Assembly: GCA_902492755.1 (NCBI GenBank)
Contig: CABUNB010000023.1
Location: 1-37,657 of the forward strand
Reading direction: 5' to 3'
Source: an uncultured Collinsella sp.
GTDB taxonomy: Bacteria > Actinomycetota > Coriobacteriia > Coriobacteriales > Coriobacteriaceae
Length of the DNA: 37,657 nt
Shown in pieces: positions 6,925-15,055 of the stretch (position 1 is its first letter; every line of letters begins with the position of its first letter). Below the pieces are notes generated by a model. It saw nothing but the letters and a program-made list of their open reading frames with translations, ran no database searches and was not told where the DNA came from. The position numbers and the translations under genes were made by a program.

Positions 6925-8561
6925 GAAGTGCGGGGAAAAACCGAAAACCGCCGAGCGGGGACCTCGGACGTTTTTCCGGACCATGTCCCGGCGCTATGCC
7001 GCATGGCCCCTCTCCTCGCGATACTCCCTAATGGTCTTCCATCCTAGCTCCTTCTTGAGCTTGCCGTCCCTGTACCACTCGATGTATTCGCCGAGCAGTC
7101 GGGAGAACTCGCCGAACGGCACGCCGGTCCAGTCCCTGCCCTCGAAGAAATCGCACTTGAGCGTGCCGAAGAAGCCCTCGGCGCGCGCGTTGTCGGGACT
7201 CCGCGCCCTCCTCGACATGGAGCGCCTGACCCCGGGGCCGCACGCCTCGCGCCACTCGCGCCCCATGTAGACGGCGCCGCCGTCGGTGTGCACCGTGAGC
7301 GGCCGGTCCTCCGTCGGGCCGACTATCCCCACCAGGTCCCTGAGCATGCCGACCATCAGGTCCGAGTCGGCGTGGACCGAGACCCTCCAGCAGATCGGCC
7401 ACCCGTCGAAGCAGTCGATCGCCGGCGACAGGTACGCCCTGTACCCGTCGAGCCTGAACTCGGTGACGTCGGTGACCACGAGCAGGCCGGGCGCGTCCGC
7501 GTGGAAGTCGTGCGTCCCGTCCCCGCGCAGCGGGACGTTGGCCGGGCGCTCCGCGAGCTCGCCCCGGTAGCTGCAGTACCTCGCCCTCCTGCGCATCTGC
7601 GCCGCCTTGCGGGCGACCAGGCCCTCCTCGCGCATGATCCGGCGCACGACCTTCTCGGACGCGACGACGGGGGTCTCTGCGTCACCGGGCGCGAGCGCGC
7701 GCCACGAGACGGGCTCGCCGGGCCCCCTCCTGAGGTCGGCCGTCACGGACTCGGGCCCGTAGGCCCCGCCGCTCGCCTCGAACGACGCGCGCACGCGCTC
7801 CCTGAGCGCGGCCTTTGGGTCGGGCCTCGAGATCCTGGACGCCTGGTCAAGATAGGTGCTCTTCGGAATCGACAGGGTCCTGGTCACGTCCGCGAGCCTC
7901 ACCGCCGGCGAGAGCCTCCTCGCCGCCTCTCCCGCCCTGTGCTTCTCCTCGTTCGTCAAAGAGCCAGGGCCTGGTGCTTTTAGGACGTCCAACACCGCCA
8001 GGGCCTCGGCGAGCCTGACCTCGGCCTCGCGGGCGCGCTCGGCGGGGTCGTCGGGGAGCCCCTCCAGGCCCCAGTCACGCCAGTCGGTCTGCTCGGGCTG
8101 CCCGCCGCCGCCCCCTCCGCGCCCAGTTCTCTCCATCTTGCCCGCGCCCCCTTCGGCTCGACGCTTCCGCGGGGAGGCGGGCTCGGCACCCGCGCGCCTC
8201 GCGGCGAACGCGGGGCTGCCCTCGCCGTGCGAGCAGTGCATGCGCTCCGCCCGGTCGGGCATCTCGCGGGCGGTCAGCTCGCCCGCCTCCTCCAGCTTGA
8301 GCCAAGCATACAGGTTGTCCTTGTTCGGGAAAAGCGGCAGGCGCCTGCAGGCTGCGGGGGCGGACAGGCCGCTCCGGTGGAACTCCCAGAGAATCCCCTC
8401 GCGCTCCTCTTTCGTGTACATCGGACTCCCTCCTGGACCCAGATTGGGTCCGAGATTTTGTCCGAGGTCCCGCGCAACCCGATTTTTGGGAACAAAACCG
8501 CAGGTCGCGGGTGCCCAAAACTAGGGTCTGGTCGACAGGTCTCGGATTTTCGCCGCACTTC
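6925..8561 (-). mobile_element. IS3-family insertion sequence, about 1.64 kb
   Basis: Imperfect terminal inverted repeats bound the transposase. The left end reads GAAGTGCGGGGAAAAACCGA from 6925; the right end, on the minus strand from 8561, reads GAAGTGCGGCGAAAATCCGA. A subterminal GGGACCTCGGAC occurs inverted at 6958-6969 and 8460-8471. No target-site duplication could be identified at the flanks, so the exact ends may be a few bases off. It separates the low-GC accessory stretch from the pel operon. Confidence 0.75.
6994..8421 (-). CDS. IS3-family transposase, single-ORF form
   Basis: A 475-residue transposase. The N-terminal ~55 residues resemble a helix-turn-helix (KEEREGILWEFHRSGLSA). 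A low-complexity Arg/Gly/Ala linker with a run of glycines covers about 75-115, then an HTH_21-like region with AYGPESV. The C-terminal rve integrase core shows the DDE residues in the contexts VVTDVTEF, VHTDGGAVY and DNARAEGFFGTLK. Most IS3 elements split this protein over two ORFs joined by frameshifting; here it is one continuous frame. The frame is intact, so the element could be active. It is transcribed away from the pel operon. Confidence 0.9.
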   Translation of the reverse strand: MYTKEEREGILWEFHRSGLSAPAACRRLPLFPNKDNLYAWLKLEEAGELTAREMPDRAERMHCSHGEGSPAFAARRAGAEPASPRKRRAEGGAGKMERTGRGGGGGGQPEQTDWRDWGLEGLPDDPAERAREAEVRLAEALAVLDVLKAPGPGSLTNEEKHRAGEAARRLSPAVRLADVTRTLSIPKSTYLDQASRISRPDPKAALRERVRASFEASGGAYGPESVTADLRRGPGEPVSWRALAPGDAETPVVASEKVVRRIMREEGLVARKAAQMRRRARYCSYRGELAERPANVPLRGDGTHDFHADAPGLLVVTDVTEFRLDGYRAYLSPAIDCFDGWPICWRVSVHADSDLMVGMLRDLVGIVGPTEDRPLTVHTDGGAVYMGREWREACGPGVRRSMSRRARSPDNARAEGFFGTLKCDFFEGRDWTGVPFGEFSRLLGEYIEWYRDGKLKKELGWKTIREYREERGHAA

Positions 8562-8647
8562 TGGATTGGGCGCGCATTCAGCACTCTCGATGCCCCTTAT
8601 CCTCTAAAAAAGTTCTTAAAACAGCCTTAAAGGCGTTCCAACTCACG

Positions 8648-8678
8648 TTGACAGCGTAAAATACGCATGTTTGACTAT
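8648..8678 (+). promoter_or_regulatory. Putative pel operon promoter
   Basis: A consensus TTGACA (8648-8653) is followed about 19 bp on by GACTAT (8673-8678), a fair -10 box at long spacing. The ribosome binding site AGGGGAGGAG (about 8695-8704) precedes the pelD ATG at 8711. The site lies roughly 90 bp outside the IS right end, so the insertion appears to have left it intact. Confidence 0.45.
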
Positions 8679-8710
8679 GACAGAAGTGGTTTTTAGGGGA
8701 GGAGTACGCC

Positions 8711-10849
8711 ATGGAGGTGCTGGTTGTTGGCAACACCGCATATGTTGACGATGACTTTTGCGCCAAGGCGTTCCCCGGGGACCACGTTAAGGTCGTCGCT
8801 GCCGCGGAAGCGCGCCGCGATGAGTCGTCACCCCATGCCTCGTGGAAAGAGCTGCTCCTGCACTTGGAGCAGGCCTACGAGTTCGACCGCGTGGTCTACC
8901 TGTCTAATTACCTTACCCCGCATACCGATACCGTGGGCGATATCGAGCTGCTGCGATCGGTCTTTCGTACGTGCGCGGGTCGCCGGGTCCAACTACTGTA
9001 TGTAGCGGGGCCCGCGGGTGCCGAGGGTGCCGCCGATGCCGTGGGGCGAACGGGCAAGGGCATTATCGCGCACGCAGCCAACGACCTGTGCCGCTACTAC
9101 GCTGCTCGCGAGGGCGTTCAGACCAAGATCCTGCGCGTGCCGTTCCTGTATACCGCGTCTGCCGCGCTGGAGGACCCGTTTTTGGTGCCGATGTTCGACG
9201 CATGCTCAACCGGATCGGCCGCTCTGCAGGGCGCGCAGGATGCGGCGTTTCCCCTGCTGTGTGCCGAGGAGCTTTCGGTGCTGGTACGCCGTATCTTCGA
9301 CAGCTGGAATGGTAACTTTGAGACGCTCGACGTAGCCGATACCTTCCATCACACGGTGGGTGAGGTGGGCGAGGCCCTTCAGGCGCTGTTCCCAGGGCTC
9401 TCAGTTGCCTATGGCGATTCTGCCGGCTACGCCCTGCCCGCCAGCGACGTCGCTCGCGTGCGCTATGGCTGGTTTCAGCGCTACGACTTGCTGCGCGACC
9501 TCTCGACCATTCAGGCTCGCTGGGATGCTGGCCGTGCAAAGAAGGTCAACCCCTTGCGCGCGGCCATCGACCGCATTCAAATGCGCACGCTGCCTGTCAA
9601 ATGCCTGGAGACGGCAGCCGCCTGGGTGCTCTTTGAAGTGCTGGAGCGCTTGTTCTCCCAATCGGCTCAGCTCAACGTGCTCGATTATCGCCTGCTCTAC
9701 GTGGTGCTGATCGGCACGCTGTATGGCTTGGACTTTGGCCTGGTTGCGGCGCTGCTGGCGTCGGTGGGTTTGGCTGCGAGTTACTTTACTCTGTACGGCT
9801 ATACCTTCCAGGGCCTGTTCTACGAGCCGTCCAACTGGCTGCCGTTTATCGCGTACTTTGTTGTGGGTGCCGTGTGCGGCTATGTGCAGCTGCGCAACAG
9901 CGAAGCCATTAGGGCGGAGCGCGATCAAAACGAGCTCGTGCGCAACCGCAATACGTTCCTTACTCAGCTCTACCACGACGCGATCGAGGACAAGCGCGCG
10001 TACAGGCGCCAGATCGTGGGTCGCCACGACAGCTTTGGCAAGATCTTTGCCGTGACGCAGGAGCTCGACGTGTTCAACCCACGCGACATCTATCGCAAGT
10101 GCTGCGAGCTTCTGGGCGAGATTCTCGAGAACGATTCGGTGGCGATCTACCATGTTTCGGGCGGGGCATTTGCACGCCTGGTGGCAGCAAGTCCCGCGAT
10201 TGCCGAAGATGCCGCACGCTCGCTCACGCTTGACCAGCTTGCACCTCTTTTGGGCGACGGGGGTCGTTCGAATCTGTGGGTGAACCGCGAGCTGACGCCG
10301 GGGCTTCCCATGTTTGGATACACGATCGAGCGCGACGGGGCACCCGCCGTGTTGATCTTTGTGCGTCGCGCGGCCGAAAACCAAATGACCCTCTATTATC
10401 AAAACCTGTTCCGCATCTTGTGCGGCCTGGTCGAAAGCGCGCTGGGCCGTGCCTTTGACTATGAGGCGGTGGCACAGGATAAACGCTGCGTTGACGGCAC
10501 TTGCGTGCTCAAGCAGGCTGCCTTTGGCCAAGAGCTCGCGGCCGAGCAAGCGCTGGCAGATGGCAAGATGGGCAGCTTTTTGCTCCTGCGCGTGGTACCG
10601 GGCATGGAGCCTGTCGGCGAGCTGGTGGGCGCAATTGGGTCGGCAATCCGCGAGAGCGACGCGGCGGGCTTGGTCGATGGCGACGTGCTCTACCTGCTTA
10701 TGCGCCAGGCAAAGGCGTGCGATCTGCCCATTATCCGCGAGCGCCTGAGCGCAAAGCAGATTGCGGTGGAGCCCGTCGACGGCGAGGACATCGTGGCGCT
10801 GCTGCAGCACATCGCTTACACCGGTGACGGTGAGGGGGATGTCGCTTGA
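8711..10849 (+). CDS. pelD: PelD-like c-di-GMP receptor with N-terminal epimerase-like domain
   Basis: A 712-residue protein, longer than the Pseudomonas PelD. About 1-280 resembles an NAD-dependent epimerase (SDR) fold but lacks an obvious glycine-rich nucleotide loop and has YYAAR where Tyr-x3-Lys is expected, so it may be non-catalytic. Four hydrophobic segments lie at about 297-396. A GAF-like domain follows (about 430-565), then a degenerate GGDEF domain. There R647-E-S-D650 forms the RxxD inhibitory site, and six residues later DGDVL (656-660) replaces GGDEF. This is the known PelD arrangement: it binds c-di-GMP without making it and activates polymer synthesis at the membrane. It is the first gene of the operon. 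Confidence 0.88.
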   Translation: MEVLVVGNTAYVDDDFCAKAFPGDHVKVVAAAEARRDESSPHASWKELLLHLEQAYEFDRVVYLSNYLTPHTDTVGDIELLRSVFRTCAGRRVQLLYVAGPAGAEGAADAVGRTGKGIIAHAANDLCRYYAAREGVQTKILRVPFLYTASAALEDPFLVPMFDACSTGSAALQGAQDAAFPLLCAEELSVLVRRIFDSWNGNFETLDVADTFHHTVGEVGEALQALFPGLSVAYGDSAGYALPASDVARVRYGWFQRYDLLRDLSTIQARWDAGRAKKVNPLRAAIDRIQMRTLPVKCLETAAAWVLFEVLERLFSQSAQLNVLDYRLLYVVLIGTLYGLDFGLVAALLASVGLAASYFTLYGYTFQGLFYEPSNWLPFIAYFVVGAVCGYVQLRNSEAIRAERDQNELVRNRNTFLTQLYHDAIEDKRAYRRQIVGRHDSFGKIFAVTQELDVFNPRDIYRKCCELLGEILENDSVAIYHVSGGAFARLVAASPAIAEDAARSLTLDQLAPLLGDGGRSNLWVNRELTPGLPMFGYTIERDGAPAVLIFVRRAAENQMTLYYQNLFRILCGLVESALGRAFDYEAVAQDKRCVDGTCVLKQAAFGQELAAEQALADGKMGSFLLLRVVPGMEPVGELVGAIGSAIRESDAAGLVDGDVLYLLMRQAKACDLPIIRERLSAKQIAVEPVDGEDIVALLQHIAYTGDGEGDVA

Positions 10850-11751
10850 TCTCGCTTGTCGTTGCCGCCGTCTTGCTGCTGATTCATGCGCTGGTTTGCC
10901 TGGTGCTGTGGACGCTTATGAAGTTGGGCCTGCTGCCGGTGCGCGGGCACATGCTGGCTGTGATAGTGCTGGTGCCGCTGTGGGGCCCGTTGCTGGTGGT
11001 TCTGCTATCGGTCCGCGGCGCGGTGTTTGGCGAGGGGCTGAAAGAGTCTGCGCTGGAGTCGCTGCGCTTCAACGACGACCTGCATCGCAGCATCCTAGTG
11101 CACGAACGTGATGCCGATGCAGGCGTAGTGCCGCTCGAGGAGGCGCTCATCGTCAACGACCCGGCAGAACGGCGCCGCCTAATGCTCTCCATGCTCACCG
11201 AGGAGCCCGACGCGTACCTGGCGCAGCTGCAGGCGGCTAAGCTTAACGACGACGTTGAGGTGGCTCACTATGCCGCGACGGCGGTGGCGCAGATCTCTAA
11301 GGAGTCCGACCTTAAACTGCAGCAGCTGGAGCGTGCCTTTAAGACGGACCCGAGCGCGCAAAACCTCAATGAATACTGCGATTTTCTTGGCGAATACTTG
11401 GGCTCGGGCTTGGCCGAGGGGCGCGTGGCTCAGATTCAGCGCCAACAGTACGCGCGCCTGCTTGCGCGTCGCTGCGAGCGCGAGGACACCCTTGAGCTTC
11501 GCATTCGATACGCGACGGCGCTGGCCGATGTCGGGCAGATCGACGAGGCGCAGGCCGTGATCGACCAGCTGGTGCTCGATGTGCCCGAGGAGCAGGAGGT
11601 TTGGATGCTTTGTCTGCGCCTTGCGGTGATGCGCCGCGACGGTGACGAGGTCCACCGCGTGATCGATGCGATTGACAAACAGCATGTGTACTTGAGCGCC
11701 GCCAACCGCGAGGAACTGGCTTTTTGGCGCAACGGAGAGGGGGCCCGATGA
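10846..11751 (+). CDS. pelE: PelE-like membrane protein with TPR-type helices
   Basis: A 301-residue protein from a TTG start that overlaps the pelD stop (TTGA). Two N-terminal membrane segments (about 2-23 and 27-50) are followed by a helical, repeat-like cytoplasmic region with alternating Ala/Leu/Glu pattern typical of tetratricopeptide repeats (about 95-290). This matches PelE of Pel systems, a scaffold thought to work with PelD and PelF in the inner-membrane complex. Sequence conservation in this family is low, so the call leans on topology and position between pelD and the deacetylase gene. GTGAGGGGG upstream serves as ribosome binding site. Confidence 0.75.
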   Translation: MISLVVAAVLLLIHALVCLVLWTLMKLGLLPVRGHMLAVIVLVPLWGPLLVVLLSVRGAVFGEGLKESALESLRFNDDLHRSILVHERDADAGVVPLEEALIVNDPAERRRLMLSMLTEEPDAYLAQLQAAKLNDDVEVAHYAATAVAQISKESDLKLQQLERAFKTDPSAQNLNEYCDFLGEYLGSGLAEGRVAQIQRQQYARLLARRCEREDTLELRIRYATALADVGQIDEAQAVIDQLVLDVPEEQEVWMLCLRLAVMRRDGDEVHRVIDAIDKQHVYLSAANREELAFWRNGEGAR

Positions 11752-13628
11752 GCGTGGTACAGCATTTCCGCGACCGTGCGGGCCATTTTCGCTGGATGGG
11801 GCTGCTTGTGGTGTGGGCGGTCTTTATTGCCATGGCGGCCGTGCTGCTGGTGGAGCGCGCTGGCGTACAGTACAGTGCGGGCCAGCATAAGCTGGGGATG
11901 CTTGCCGCCAACGATGCGGTGCCGGCTTCCTCGGCAATATTTGGCCAAAAGCCCACGTGCCTGGTCATTACCGACTCGGACCAAGATAGCGTCGACGACG
12001 TTAAAGACCAGTTCGACCAGATTTTGCTGGACATGAAGATCGCCCACCGCGATGTTGATATTGCCACCGACGGTGCGGATGCGATCCCATCGCTCACGTC
12101 GTTTGATCGCGTGATTGTGCTTATGCCCTCGCTTGACGGACTGGGTACGCATCTGACCGATCTGATAAGTTGGGTGAGTGCGGGCGGTTCGCTTATGCTC
12201 GCTATGCCGCCGGATAACTCGAGCTATCTGCAAGTGATTGCTCCCAAGCTTGGCATTGAATCTGCCGGATATGACTATGTAAAAGCCGAAAGCATTGTGC
12301 CGAGCGACGACTTTATGCTGGGCGGGGGAGAGCGCTACGAGCTCTCGGACCCCTTTGATTCGTCGCTTTCGGTTTCGCTGCGCGAGACGGCTCGTGTGTG
12401 GGCTAAGACCGGCGATGCGGGCGCTCCGCTCATTTGGTCGAATGACTGCGGTAGCGGTCGCACCGTGGTGTGCAATATCGGTATCTATGACAAGGTCATG
12501 CGCGGCTTTTACGCCGCGGCGATCAGCCTGCTGGGCGATGCCACGGCCTATCCGGTCATCAACAGCGCTGTCTTTTATCTGGATGACTTTCCCAGCCCCG
12601 TGCCCTCGGGCGACGGCACCTACATCAAGCGCGACTACGGGCTTTCCATCGCCGACTTTTATGCCAAGGTCTGGTGGCCCGATCTGCAAAAGCTCGCGCA
12701 AAAATACGGCATTCGCTATACCGGCGTGATGATCGAAAACTACGAGGACACGGTCAACCAGACCGAGCCCGCGCGCCAGGCCGATACCACGCAGTTCCGC
12801 TACTTTGGCGGCATGCTGCTGCAGATGGGCGGAGAGCTGGGCTTTCACGGCTACAACCATCAGCCGCTGGCGCTCTGGGATACCGACTATGGCACGTTGT
12901 ACGACTACAAGACGTGGAAGAACAAGGAGACGCTCGTCGCATCGCTCAACGAGCTTATCGCCTTTCAGGACGAGGTGCTGCCCAATGCGCACGGCTCGGT
13001 CTATGTGCCACCGTCGAATATCCTTTCGGCCCGTGCGCGCAAGCTTATCGGCACCGACGTTCCGCGCATTAAGACCATCGCCAGTACGTATTTTGAGGAT
13101 GGCACTGACCTGCCGTACGTGCAGGAGTTTGGCGTGGCGAGCGATGGCATTGTGGAGCAGCCGCGCATTGTCTCGGGCGGCATGGTCGACGATTCCTACA
13201 TGCGCCTGGCTGCCGTGTCCGAGCTCAACATGCACTACGTGAGCACGCACTTTATGCATCCGGACGACCTACTGGATCCCGATCGCGGCGCCAAGGAGGG
13301 CTGGGAGGTCTACAAGGGCGGCCTGACCGACTACCTGGACTGGCTTACCAAGTTCGCGCCCGACCTGCGGCGCCAGACCGGCTCGGAATGCTCGGGCGCC
13401 ATCCAGCGCTTTTCGTCCGTGACGGTGAGCGTGGATACCAGCGCGGATTCCTGGACGCTCAGCCTGGGCAATTTCTACGACGAGGCGTGGCTCATGTTCC
13501 GCGCCAACAACGGCGAGCCGGGTGCAGTCACGGGTGGCGAGATTACGCATCTGACGGGCGACCTGTACCTGGTCAAAGCCACGGACAAGACGGTGACCAT
13601 TGCACGCAAGGAGGGTGGCGACAAATGA
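11748..13628 (+). CDS. DUF2194 polysaccharide deacetylase in the PelA position
   Basis: A 626-residue protein from the ATG at 11748, overlapping pelE by ATGA. Its N-terminal membrane segment (about 20-40) anchors an extracytoplasmic protein. About 60-260 looks like a Rossmann/glutamine-amidotransferase-like domain. The deacetylase core shows D279-D280 in FYLDDFPSP, H367-x3-H371 in GFHGYNH and HFMHPDD from H501, consistent with a metal-dependent de-N-acetylase. A beta-rich C-terminus follows. In Gram-positive pel loci the deacetylase stands alone without the glycoside hydrolase domain of Pseudomonas PelA, and that is the case here. Likely role: partial deacetylation of the GalNAc-rich polymer outside the membrane. 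Confidence 0.82.
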   Translation: MSVVQHFRDRAGHFRWMGLLVVWAVFIAMAAVLLVERAGVQYSAGQHKLGMLAANDAVPASSAIFGQKPTCLVITDSDQDSVDDVKDQFDQILLDMKIAHRDVDIATDGADAIPSLTSFDRVIVLMPSLDGLGTHLTDLISWVSAGGSLMLAMPPDNSSYLQVIAPKLGIESAGYDYVKAESIVPSDDFMLGGGERYELSDPFDSSLSVSLRETARVWAKTGDAGAPLIWSNDCGSGRTVVCNIGIYDKVMRGFYAAAISLLGDATAYPVINSAVFYLDDFPSPVPSGDGTYIKRDYGLSIADFYAKVWWPDLQKLAQKYGIRYTGVMIENYEDTVNQTEPARQADTTQFRYFGGMLLQMGGELGFHGYNHQPLALWDTDYGTLYDYKTWKNKETLVASLNELIAFQDEVLPNAHGSVYVPPSNILSARARKLIGTDVPRIKTIASTYFEDGTDLPYVQEFGVASDGIVEQPRIVSGGMVDDSYMRLAAVSELNMHYVSTHFMHPDDLLDPDRGAKEGWEVYKGGLTDYLDWLTKFAPDLRRQTGSECSGAIQRFSSVTVSVDTSADSWTLSLGNFYDEAWLMFRANNGEPGAVTGGEITHLTGDLYLVKATDKTVTIARKEGGDK

Positions 13629-15052
13629 GAATCTGCTTGGTACTCGAGGGTTGCTACCCCTATGTGCACGGCGGCGTGTCCACTTGGATGCACGGCTACA
13701 TCCAGGCCATGCCCGAGCACGAGTTTGTGCTGTGGGTGATTGGCGCGCATGCTGCCGACCGCGGCAAGTTTGTCTACGAGCTACCCAAAAACGTGGTCGA
13801 GGTGCACGAGGTATTTCTGGACGATGCCCTGCGGCTTTCGGGCGAGCAAGAAGAGGCCGACTTTAACGCCCGCGAGCGCGAGGCGCTGCGCCGCCTGGTG
13901 TCGCTCTCCAATCCGGACTGGGACGTGTTGTTCGATATCTTCCAGCGCCGTCGCGTGCATCCGCTCTCGTTTTTGCAGAGCCGCACGTTTATGGATATCT
14001 TTCGCGACGTGTGCCTGGCCGAGTACCCATACACGCCCTTTGCCGATGCATTCCACACCATGCGCTCGATGCTGCTGCCCGTGCTCTACCTTCTGGGCAG
14101 CGAGGTGCCGGTGGCTGATGTGTATCACGCCATCTCGACCGGCTACGGCGGCCTGCTCGCCTGCCTGGGCTCAAGCGTTCACCAGGCTCCGGTGCTGCTG
14201 ACTGAGCACGGCATTTATACCCGCGAGCGCGAGGAAGAGATCATTCGCGCCGACTGGGTGGTGCCGTCGTTTAAGGACCGTTGGATTCGCTTTTTCTACA
14301 TGCTGTCCGAGGAAATCTATCGACGCGCCTTCCGCGTGACGAGCCTGTTCCACAACGCGCGCAAGACACAGATCGACATGGGCTGCGACGCGAACAAATG
14401 CCTGGTGATCCCCAACGGCATCCAGTTCGATCGCTTTAAGGACATTCCGCTTAAGCCCGACGACGGCTGGGTGGACATTGGTGCCGTGGTGCGCCTAGCG
14501 CCCATCAAGGACGTCAAGACCATGATCTACGCCTTCTTTGAGCTGCACGAGCGCCTGCCAAAGGTGCGCCTGCACATTATGGGCGGCGTGGACGACGAGG
14601 AATACGGCGCCGAGTGGCATGCGCTGGTGGAGACCCTGGGCGTGCGCGACCTGATCTTTACCGGCCGCGTGGACGTGGTCGAGTACATGCAAAAGCTCGA
14701 CTTTACCATTTTGACGAGCATCTCCGAGGGCCAGCCGCTGAGCGTGCTGGAGTCGCTCGCCGCGCGTCGTCCCTGCGTGACGACCGAGGTGGGCTGCTGC
14801 CGCGAGCTGCTCGAAGGCGCCCCGGGCGACGACTTTGGCGTGGCGGGTTTTGTGACGCCGCCCATGTATCGCAAGGGCTTGGCCGACGCTATGGAACGCA
14901 TGTGCACAAGCCGCGCTCGTCGTATTGAGATGGGGGAGCGTGGCCAGCGTCGCGTTGCCACGTACTTTTTGCACGAGCAGATGCTCGCCAACTATCGCGC
15001 GCTGTACGACGAGACGGCGCAAGCGTTTGACCTGCCTAGAGAGGGGGAGTAG
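13625..15052 (+). CDS. pelF: PelF glycosyltransferase (GT4)
   Basis: A 475-residue cytoplasmic GT-B glycosyltransferase from the ATG at 13625, which overlaps the previous stop by ATGA. The start MRICLVLEGCYPYVHGGVS is typical of PelF. The C-terminal half carries the retaining GT4 signature E-x7-E, with E368 and E376 in SEGQPLSVLE. In Pel systems this enzyme polymerises a GalNAc/GlcN-type chain from UDP-sugars and docks to PelD/PelE/PelG at the membrane. Length matches the family. The longer frame that opens at 13388 lies inside the upstream gene and is not the true start. Confidence 0.92.
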   Translation: MRICLVLEGCYPYVHGGVSTWMHGYIQAMPEHEFVLWVIGAHAADRGKFVYELPKNVVEVHEVFLDDALRLSGEQEEADFNAREREALRRLVSLSNPDWDVLFDIFQRRRVHPLSFLQSRTFMDIFRDVCLAEYPYTPFADAFHTMRSMLLPVLYLLGSEVPVADVYHAISTGYGGLLACLGSSVHQAPVLLTEHGIYTREREEEIIRADWVVPSFKDRWIRFFYMLSEEIYRRAFRVTSLFHNARKTQIDMGCDANKCLVIPNGIQFDRFKDIPLKPDDGWVDIGAVVRLAPIKDVKTMIYAFFELHERLPKVRLHIMGGVDDEEYGAEWHALVETLGVRDLIFTGRVDVVEYMQKLDFTILTSISEGQPLSVLESLAARRPCVTTEVGCCRELLEGAPGDDFGVAGFVTPPMYRKGLADAMERMCTSRARRIEMGERGQRRVATYFLHEQMLANYRALYDETAQAFDLPREGE

Positions 15053-15055
15053 CCG

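Noticed and set aside
6920..8566. Target-site duplication of the IS
   Set aside because: The bases flanking the inverted repeats do not match directly on the two sides.
13388..13624. N-terminal extension of PelF
   Set aside because: It lies wholly inside the deacetylase gene; the ATG at 13625 gives the canonical PelF start and an ATGA overlap.
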